From Octadecabacter sp. SW4 (GTDB taxonomy: Bacteria > Pseudomonadota > Alphaproteobacteria > Rhodobacterales > Rhodobacteraceae), in the NCBI RefSeq assembly GCF_008065155.1, contig NZ_CP042819.1:1426001-1490000 (forward strand): a DNA stretch of 64,000 nucleotides. Reading direction: 5' to 3'. The notes under the pieces are model-generated. The model saw nothing but the letters and a program-made list of their open reading frames with translations, ran no database searches and was not told the origin of the DNA. Made by a program: the position numbers and the translations under genes. How positions within the stretch are numbered: the first letter of the stretch is position 1; each line of letters begins with the position of its first letter. Shown here piece after piece: positions 58,258 to 64,000 of this stretch.

Positions 58258-58623
58258 ATGTCGTTTGACCCCGCCACGCTGATCTATAATGACGCCGGAT
58301 TGATCCCCTGCATTGCCCAGGCCGAAAGCGGCGAGGTGCTGATGATGGCATGGATGAATGCCGCCGCGGTGGCGCAGACCCTTGCGACGCGGCGGGTGAC
58401 CTATTGGTCGCGCTCGCGCGCGGCGTTTTGGATCAAGGGCGCAACATCGGGCCACACACAGGAGCTGATTGACCTGCGGGTCGATTGTGACCGCGACTGC
58501 TTGCTGGCGGTGGTGCGGCAGGTGGGGCCAGCCTGTCACACACACCGGCGATCCTGTTTCTTTACGTCCGTGGTCGGGGGCGAAACCGAACTGATGGCGC
58601 CGATGGTGGATGGCGCGGATTGA
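58258..58623 (+). CDS. hisI: Phosphoribosyl-AMP cyclohydrolase
   Basis: Histidine pathway step three: opens the purine ring of PR-AMP. 121 residues with the zinc/magnesium motifs WSRSRAAFWIKGATSGHTQ, the DCDRDCLL (Asp/Cys) and ACHTHRRSCFF. It is the HisI-only form, without a fused HisE. It diverges from the scaffold gene and converges with gluQ. Confidence 0.95.
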   Translation: MSFDPATLIYNDAGLIPCIAQAESGEVLMMAWMNAAAVAQTLATRRVTYWSRSRAAFWIKGATSGHTQELIDLRVDCDRDCLLAVVRQVGPACHTHRRSCFFTSVVGGETELMAPMVDGAD

Positions 58624-58653
58624 GTTGTATTTGCCAAGATGAAGTGCGGAGCG

Positions 58654-59493
58654 TCACAGTCCGACCATCTGGCGGATGTCCTTGGGGCTGCGCCCATCGG
58701 CGCGGTATTTTGACAGGGCGCGCGCATCGTCGCGCTTAGCAAGGCGGCGCCCCTGATCATCGCGGATCAGCCGGTGGTGGTGATAAAGTGGTGTGGGCAG
58801 GCCCAGCAGTTTTTGCAGGATGACGTGAATTTTTGTCGCCGCGAACAGGTCCTCGCCGCGCACCACATGGGTGATGCCCTGGGCTGCGTCATCAAGCACG
58901 ACCGCAAGGTGGTAGGAGGTGCCCATATCGCGCCGCGCAAGGACGATATCGCCGATCGTTGCGATCGCGTCCTGTTCAGTAAACGTGATTTGCCCGCTGG
59001 CCGGGCCGGTTTCGGTGAACGCCAGGTTTGGCTGGCCAAGCGCCGCCAAGGCCCGCCCCATGTCAAGCCGCAGGACGGCTTCGGGGAGCGCGCCTGCGGG
59101 TGGCGTTCTGGGGCGACAGGTGCCGGGATAGATCAGCCCGTCGGGGCCAAAGGCCGCGGCCCCTTCCTGTGGTGCATTCGTGGCGTCCTGAATATCGCGG
59201 CGCGTGCAGCTGCAGGGGTAGATCAAGCCCTGCGCCCAAAGCTGTGCAAGGGCGTCGCGATAGGCGGGCAGGCGGTCTGATTGGCGCATCACCGGGCTGG
59301 GCCATCGCAGCCCCAGCCAGTGCAGATCGTCAAAGATCTGCGCCTCCCAGGCAGGCCTTGCACGGGTCTGGTCGATGTCCTCGATCCGCAGCAGGAAAGT
59401 GCCGCCCTTGGCCATGTCATGGGCCAGAAGCGCCGAATAGGCATGCCCCAGGTGCAGCGGCCCCGTGGGTGACGGCGCGAAACGGGTGATCAT
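58654..59493 (-). CDS. gluQ: Glutamyl-queuosine tRNA(Asp) synthetase
   Basis: A GluRS paralogue without an anticodon-binding domain that attaches glutamate to queuosine in tRNA-Asp. 279 residues. The class I HIGH-like motif is RFAPSPTGPLHLGHAYSAL; a zinc-type YPCSCTRRDI; and a KMSKS-like RRLAKRDDARALS near the C-terminus. It overlaps the methyltransferase stop by 4 bp. Confidence 0.93.
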   Translation of the reverse strand: MITRFAPSPTGPLHLGHAYSALLAHDMAKGGTFLLRIEDIDQTRARPAWEAQIFDDLHWLGLRWPSPVMRQSDRLPAYRDALAQLWAQGLIYPCSCTRRDIQDATNAPQEGAAAFGPDGLIYPGTCRPRTPPAGALPEAVLRLDMGRALAALGQPNLAFTETGPASGQITFTEQDAIATIGDIVLARRDMGTSYHLAVVLDDAAQGITHVVRGEDLFAATKIHVILQKLLGLPTPLYHHHRLIRDDQGRRLAKRDDARALSKYRADGRSPKDIRQMVGL

Positions 59494-60101
59494 GAACGGC
59501 GCAGCACGATGACGTCCGATCCCATCTCCATCGCGGTGAGATGCGGGCCGTGGCTGCGCGAGACGAGCGCAAGCTGGCCTGCGGCAAGGCGCGCATCAAC
59601 CACGGCATCAAAGCTGCCATCGGCAAGGGTGGGATCGTTAAACGACAATGCGATCAACGCGTTAGGCGCCGTTGCCGCGATCAGAAGATCAAGCGTTTCA
59701 GGCGGTGCCGCGCCAAGGCTGATCACGCCGGTGGCAATGATCGCGCCGTATTGGCCGGGCGCGGCGGGCACCGCACCCGGCTCGCTTATCCAGAGCTTGC
59801 GATAGATATCCTTGGTCTGTGCGATTTCGACCATCTTGTCGGTGATATCGGTGCCGTCGATCACGTGATATCCCGCGCGGATTAGTGCCGCGCCGGACAT
59901 CCCCGTGCCGCAACCAAAATCAAGGATCGGGGTATCAAGGGGCAGGTGTGGCACCAACGCCTGCGCAATGCGTGTCGGCGTCTCATAGCCGCGCGCGCCC
60001 ACATCGGCGTCATAATCCTTGGCCCAGTCGCGATAAACTGTGACTGTCTCGGCAACGGGGCGGGGCGTCCACAACTGGGGTTTCATCGGTGTCTTGGCCA
60101 T
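59490..60101 (-). CDS. Class I SAM-dependent methyltransferase
   Basis: 203 residues with the SAM-binding motif ILDFGCGTGMSGAALI (motif I) and a following acidic residue (GTDITDKMVEIA). Motif VISLGAAPPETLDLL fits the downstream region. No substrate-specific motif. It overlaps gluQ by 4 bp and is 22 bp downstream of trmFO, so these three tRNA-related/unknown genes may form a minus-strand operon. Confidence 0.82.
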   Translation of the reverse strand: MAKTPMKPQLWTPRPVAETVTVYRDWAKDYDADVGARGYETPTRIAQALVPHLPLDTPILDFGCGTGMSGAALIRAGYHVIDGTDITDKMVEIAQTKDIYRKLWISEPGAVPAAPGQYGAIIATGVISLGAAPPETLDLLIAATAPNALIALSFNDPTLADGSFDAVVDARLAAGQLALVSRSHGPHLTAMEMGSDVIVLRRS

Positions 60102-60123
60102 ATCGCAAGGCTAGCGCGCCCGA

Positions 60124-61479
60124 TCAGGTGTCGTCCAGTGCGGTGTGGGTCAGCCAGGCCTGCCAGTCGGATTTCGCGCGCTCGGTATAGGCCTTGTAGC
60201 GGTCCTTGCGCCCGCGACGGCCCGATTTGAGACCCGCGACGGGCGGGAACAGCCCGAAGTTGACGTTCATCGGCTGGAACGTCTTGGCGTCGGCACCGCC
60301 GGTGATATGCGTGACCAGCGCCCCGGTGGCCGTGGTCGCGGGAACCGGCGGTAGGGTCTGGCCGCGCAGGTCCGCCACGGCCAGCCGCCCCGCAAGCAGG
60401 CCCATCGCGGCGGATTCAACATAGCCTTCAACGCCCGTGATCTGTCCGGCAAAGCGGATATTGGGGCGCGACTTCAGGCGCATCTGATCATCCAGCAAGC
60501 TGGGCGAATTGAGGAATGTGTTGCGATGAATCCCGCCAAGGCGCGCGAAATTCGCGTTTTCAAGGCCGGGAATGCGTTTGAAAACATCCGTTTGCGCGCC
60601 ATACTTCATCTTGGTCTGAAAGCCGACGATATTGTAAAGCGTGCCCAATGCGTTATCACGGCGCAGTTGCACCACGGCATAGGGCTTGCTCAAAGGGTCA
60701 TGAGCGTTGGTCAGGCCGACAGGTTTCATCGGGCCGAAACGCAGGGTCTCGCGGCCCCGCTCGGCCATCACCTCGATCGGCAGGCACCCGTCGAAGTAAC
60801 CGGCGGTCTCGCCCTCTTTGAATGCGGTTTTTTCGGCGGCGAGGAGCGCGTCGATGAACCCCTCGTAGTCGGCCTTGGTCATCGGACAGTTGAGGTAGGC
60901 CGTGCGCTCTTCCTCGGTTTCGCCCTTGTCGTAGCGGCTTTGCATCCACGCTACGTCCATGTTGATGCTGTCGTTGTAGATGATCGGCGCGATGGCGTCG
61001 AAAAAGGCGAGCGCCTCGGCCCCGGTTTCGGCGGCAATCGCCTTGGCCAGTTTGCCCGATGTCAACGGGCCAGTGGCGATGATCCATTGGCCATCATCTG
61101 GAAGCGTATCGATTTCCTCGAATGATACCGATATGTTAGGGTGTGACGTTAATGTGGCTGTGACGCTTTCGGCAAAGGGGTCGCGATCCACTGCCAAGGC
61201 CCCGCCAGCAGGCAATTTGTGCTGATCGGCCGTGGCCATGATGATACCACCGCCCGCACGCATTTCCCAGTGCAGCAAGCCGACAGCGTTTTGTTCATCG
61301 TCATCCGAGCGGAACGAATTGGAACAGACCATTTCCGCCAGATTGCCCGTGCGATGGGCAAAGGTTTCGACCTTGGGGCGCATTTCGTGGATCACGACCT
61401 GCACACCTGCGTTTGCCGCCTGCCAGGCCGCCTCTGATCCGGCCATGCCGCCGCCGATGATATGCAGTGTGTTGTTCAT
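60124..61479 (-). CDS. trmFO: TrmFO, folate/FAD-dependent tRNA (uracil-54) methyltransferase
   Basis: Makes m5U54 in tRNA using methylene-THF and FAD. 451 residues with N-terminal FAD motif [44 protein letters not shown] (near the catalytic site), MKPVGL and the FAD-closing [10 protein letters not shown]. The start at 61479 matches the family; an in-frame ATG at 61647 is too far upstream. Confidence 0.95.
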   Translation of the reverse strand: MNNTLHIIGGGMAGSEAAWQAANAGVQVVIHEMRPKVETFAHRTGNLAEMVCSNSFRSDDDEQNAVGLLHWEMRAGGGIIMATADQHKLPAGGALAVDRDPFAESVTATLTSHPNISVSFEEIDTLPDDGQWIIATGPLTSGKLAKAIAAETGAEALAFFDAIAPIIYNDSINMDVAWMQSRYDKGETEEERTAYLNCPMTKADYEGFIDALLAAEKTAFKEGETAGYFDGCLPIEVMAERGRETLRFGPMKPVGLTNAHDPLSKPYAVVQLRRDNALGTLYNIVGFQTKMKYGAQTDVFKRIPGLENANFARLGGIHRNTFLNSPSLLDDQMRLKSRPNIRFAGQITGVEGYVESAAMGLLAGRLAVADLRGQTLPPVPATTATGALVTHITGGADAKTFQPMNVNFGLFPPVAGLKSGRRGRKDRYKAYTERAKSDWQAWLTHTALDDT

Positions 61480-61717
61480 AGGGCGGATGTAGAGCGCGGA
61501 TGCGCAAATGAAAAGGCCCGCCGGTTTTCGGTCGATCAGGTGGCGCGCTTGTATCCGTTGATCGCCTTGCAAAGGCCGGTGCTGTGGCACGCAGACACTG
61601 GCTTTGATCAAAGCCTGGCAGACGGGTTGTCCGGGGGGAATGTGCACGGTTACCCTAGGTCATCTGATTGCGAAATTTAAAGTTATGAACTCAAGAATTA
61701 TCCAGAAGGGGTTACCT

Positions 61718-62422
61718 ATGTTGAAATCAACCAGCATCGCACTTGTGTTTGCGGCGACGGGCGCGGTTGCACAGGGCTTCGAAGGCGCGCAGGTCGAACT
61801 GATTTATCACGACTTTGAAGCAAACTATACCGCCACCCGCCTTGAGGGCGGATTGAACTATGGCATCACCGACCGTATCGGTGTTCAGCTTGATCTTGGT
61901 GTATTCAGTTATGACAACAACCCGCTGACCGATACCTCGACTTACGGACTGCACATTTATTACGATGTGACAGACGCCGTTGCCGTTGGTGCATTCTACA
62001 CCACGACCGAATTTGGTGGTGGCTCGTCCGAAGAATATGTCGGTCTGGAAGCGGCCTATGGAAACGGGCCGCTCTACCTGCAAGGCTATGCGGCCCAGGT
62101 CCTTTACGAGGGGAGTGACAGCGGGAATACCGCGGCCGGCCTTGGTTTTGAATATGATCTGCAGACAATTTCGTCGGTTGGTGACTTTGCCTTGACAGGC
62201 AACGTATCAAAATTCATGCGCTCGGGCGGGACTGATGACACTATCGCGGAACTTGGCGTGCGCTATTCAATGGCAAACGGTTTCTACGCGGGGCTTGAAG
62301 TGGGGCGTGTGACAGAGTCGGGCAGTTCCGCCGATCAAATGGCGTTCACGCTGGGATATGAATTCGGTAACGGCACACGATTCGATCAGCGCAGCTACCA
62401 GTCGATCTGGAACGCCTACTAG
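61718..62422 (+). CDS. Outer-membrane beta-barrel protein
   Basis: A 234-residue exported protein (signal peptide MLKSTSIALVFAATGAVAQG; start at 61718 follows AGAAGGGG). The mature part alternates aromatic and small residues in beta-hairpins (LEGGLNYGITDRIGVQLDLG, TYGLHIYYDVTDAVAVGAFYTT, GYEFGNGTRFDQRSYQSIWNAY) and ends in Tyr, as expected for a small 8-10-stranded barrel. Family not identified further. Convergent with gyrA. Confidence 0.72.
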   Translation: MLKSTSIALVFAATGAVAQGFEGAQVELIYHDFEANYTATRLEGGLNYGITDRIGVQLDLGVFSYDNNPLTDTSTYGLHIYYDVTDAVAVGAFYTTTEFGGGSSEEYVGLEAAYGNGPLYLQGYAAQVLYEGSDSGNTAAGLGFEYDLQTISSVGDFALTGNVSKFMRSGGTDDTIAELGVRYSMANGFYAGLEVGRVTESGSSADQMAFTLGYEFGNGTRFDQRSYQSIWNAY

Positions 62423-62435
62423 ACGACAGAACAAT

Positions 62436-62469
62436 CGTCAGGGATCGCAGTCACTTGCGAACCCTGACG
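62436..62469. terminator. Bidirectional hairpin between convergent genes
   Basis: CGTCAGGG pairs with CCCTGACG and, inside, TCGCA pairs with TGCGA around a GTCACT loop (one A-A mismatch). It lies between the barrel gene and gyrA and ends one base before the gyrA stop. No U-run. Confidence 0.65.
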
Positions 62470-62470
62470 T

Positions 62471-64000
62471 CTATTCGGCTTCTGCGCCTTCATCCGCGTC
62501 GCCCTGTTCGGCGATCCAGGCAACGCTAACCACTTCTTCGCCCTTGCCGGTGTCGAACACCTTGACGCCACCGGCGCTGCGCGAGCGAAAGCTGATCCCT
62601 TCGACCGGTACGCGGATCGACTGACCCTTCGAGGTCGCCAGCATGATCTGGTCGTCCAGATCGACGGGGAAGGAGGCGACCAGCGCGCCGCCGCGCATCG
62701 CCTTGTCCATCGCCATGACCCCCATGCCGCCACGCCCGCGCAGGGGATAGTCGTGGCTGCTGGACAGCTTGCCCGCGCCGCCCGCGGTAATCGTCAGGAT
62801 CAGGTTTTCGGATGCTGACATTTCGGCGTAGCGTTCGGGGGAAATCGCGCCTGCGGGGGCGTCCTCTTCGTCTTCGTTTTCGGCATCATCGGCCAGGCCC
62901 GCCATCGCGCGGCGCATCTTGAGATAGGCGGCGCGTTCGGCTGGATCGGCCTCGAAGTGGCGAATGACGGACATCGACACGACCGTGTCGTCGCCGTTCA
63001 ATCTGATCCCGCGCACGCCAACCGACGCGCGGCTGTTGAACACCCGCACATCGGTGGCGCGAAAGCGGATCGCGCGCCCTGAATCGGTCGTCAGCATCAC
63101 GTCGTCTTCGTCGCTGCAGATACGCGCGTTGATCAGTTTGGTGTCGGCGTGATCATCCTCGAACTTCATGGCGATCTTGCCGTTTGATTTCACATTTGTG
63201 AAGTCTGACAACCGGTTACGGCGCACACTTCCAGCAGATGTGGCGAACATGATTTGCAGGTCGTCCCAGTCTTTTTCGTCGCGGTCCACCGGCATGATGG
63301 CGGCAATCGACACGCCCGTCGGAATCGGCAGGATATTCACGATCGCCTTGCCCTTGGAGGTGCGCGAACCCTGCGGCAGACGCCATGTCTTTAGCTTGTA
63401 GACCATGCCATCGGTCGTAAAGAACAATAGCTGCGTGTGGGTATTGGCCACAAACAGGGTGGTGACCACGTCTTCTTCCTTGGTGGCCATGCCGCCCACG
63501 CCCTTGCCGCCACGGCGCTGCGCGCGGAAGTCGGCCAAAGCCGTGCGTTTGATATAGCCGCCCGAGGTGACGGTGACGACCATGTCCTCGCGCTCGATCA
63601 GGTCTTCGTCTTCCATATCGCCCGACCAGTCGACGATTTCGGTGCGGCGCGGCACGGCGAACAAGTCGCGCACCTCGGCCAGTTCGGTGCGGATGATGTC
63701 CATGATCCGGTCACGGCTGGACAGGATCGCAAGGTATTCGCGGATCTTCCCGGCCAGTTCCTGCAATTCGTCCGTCACTTCCTTGACGCCGATCTGGGTC
63801 AGGCGTTGCAGGCGCAAATCCAAAATCGCGCGGGCCTGGGTTTCGGACAGATTATAACTGCCATCGTCGTTGGCCGTATGGGTCGGATCGTCAATCAGGG
63901 CAATATATTCAAGGATATCGCGGGCAGGCCAGCGGCGTGTCATCAGTTTCTCGCGCGCCTCGGCGGCGTCCGCAGATGACCGGATCGCAGCGACGATTTC
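62471..64000 (-). CDS. gyrA: DNA gyrase subunit A, C-terminal part (runs off the window)
   Basis: Type II topoisomerase subunit that introduces negative supercoils. The window contains about 509 residues: the end of the breakage-reunion domain coiled coil (ETQARAILDLRLQRLTQIG) and the six-bladed C-terminal DNA-wrapping domain with the GyrA box QRRGGKGVGGM and repeats like TDSGRAIRFRATDVR and RGRGGMGVMAMD. The 5' end (tower, active-site Tyr) lies beyond 64000. The reading frame is open at the edge. Confidence 0.95.
   Translation of the reverse strand, partial: EIVAAIRSSADAAEAREKLMTRRWPARDILEYIALIDDPTHTANDDGSYNLSETQARAILDLRLQRLTQIGVKEVTDELQELAGKIREYLAILSSRDRIMDIIRTELAEVRDLFAVPRRTEIVDWSGDMEDEDLIEREDMVVTVTSGGYIKRTALADFRAQRRGGKGVGGMATKEEDVVTTLFVANTHTQLLFFTTDGMVYKLKTWRLPQGSRTSKGKAIVNILPIPTGVSIAAIMPVDRDEKDWDDLQIMFATSAGSVRRNRLSDFTNVKSNGKIAMKFEDDHADTKLINARICSDEDDVMLTTDSGRAIRFRATDVRVFNSRASVGVRGIRLNGDDTVVSMSVIRHFEADPAERAAYLKMRRAMAGLADDAENEDEEDAPAGAISPERYAEMSASENLILTITAGGAGKLSSSHDYPLRGRGGMGVMAMDKAMRGGALVASFPVDLDDQIMLATSKGQSIRVPVEGISFRSRSAGGVKVFDTGKGEEVVSVAWIAEQGDADEGAEAE

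Overview
The window is high-GC DNA from an alphaproteobacterium, most likely a marine Rhodobacteraceae (Roseobacter-type) chromosome. Evidence for this: a sciP-ctrA pair, lpxI in place of lpxH, an invasion-associated-locus-B protein, a 'virulence factor' (PF13769) gene beside a methylenetetrahydrofolate reductase, and a GTTC-N7-GTTC LexA-type box. It reads as core chromosome, with few signs of transfer and no phage, IS transposase, CRISPR or classical defence locus.

Layout. 1-3.3 kb: end of the suf operon (sufD, two YIP1-like membrane proteins, sufS), then tRNA-Arg(CCG) and a 136-bp inverted-repeat element. 3.6-9 kb: a large extracellular haem peroxidase fused to a repeat region and a Hint domain, a DUF882 peptidase and a divergent L,D-transpeptidase. 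9-11.6 kb: lpxD, an acyl carrier protein and a ketosynthase. 11.6-20.1 kb: ialB, a candidate small RNA, a HerA/YjgR-type ATPase, a CorC/HlyC protein, a frameshifted xerD, a conserved unknown pair, aroK-aroB. 20.1-22.3 kb: a GNAT gene broken by a stop codon, ssb, a lytic transglycosylase and a small membrane protein. 22.3-29.8 kb: a complete peptide-type ABC importer with an AraC regulator upstream. 29.9-43.3 kb: miaA, then the long envelope run pyrH-frr-uppS-cdsA-dxr-rseP-(45-aa protein)-bamA-ompH-fabZ-lpxA-lpxI-lpxB. 43.2-48.4 kb: an HpcH/HpaI aldolase, ppx, and a folate/cobalamin one-carbon cluster. 48.4-50.6 kb: a small accessory patch. 50.6-57.3 kb: mnmA, sciP, ctrA, ligA, recG. 57.3-57.7 kb: an SOS-type box, a 40-aa membrane protein and a strong terminator. 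57.7-64 kb: an IscU-like scaffold, hisI, gluQ, a methyltransferase, trmFO, an outer-membrane barrel, and gyrA running off the right edge.

Functional themes. Envelope building dominates: lipid A (lpxD, lpxA, lpxI, lpxB, fabZ), undecaprenyl phosphate and isoprenoids (uppS, dxr), phospholipid (cdsA), outer-membrane protein assembly (bamA, ompH-like chaperone, rseP) and peptidoglycan remodelling (L,D-transpeptidase, DUF882, lytic transglycosylase). A second theme is DNA maintenance and cell cycle (ctrA, sciP, ligA, recG, ssb, gyrA, xerD).

Most interesting unexplained signals: (i) a LexA-type box in front of an unannotated 40-residue single-span membrane protein, which looks like an SOS-induced small membrane effector; (ii) two candidate small RNAs carrying CCUCC (anti-Shine-Dalgarno) motifs and ending in strong terminators; (iii) an 18-bp terminal-inverted-repeat element beside tRNA-Arg; (iv) a perfect 64-bp tandem palindromic repeat between frr and uppS; (v) single-base lesions in xerD and in a GNAT gene that need checking against sequencing error.
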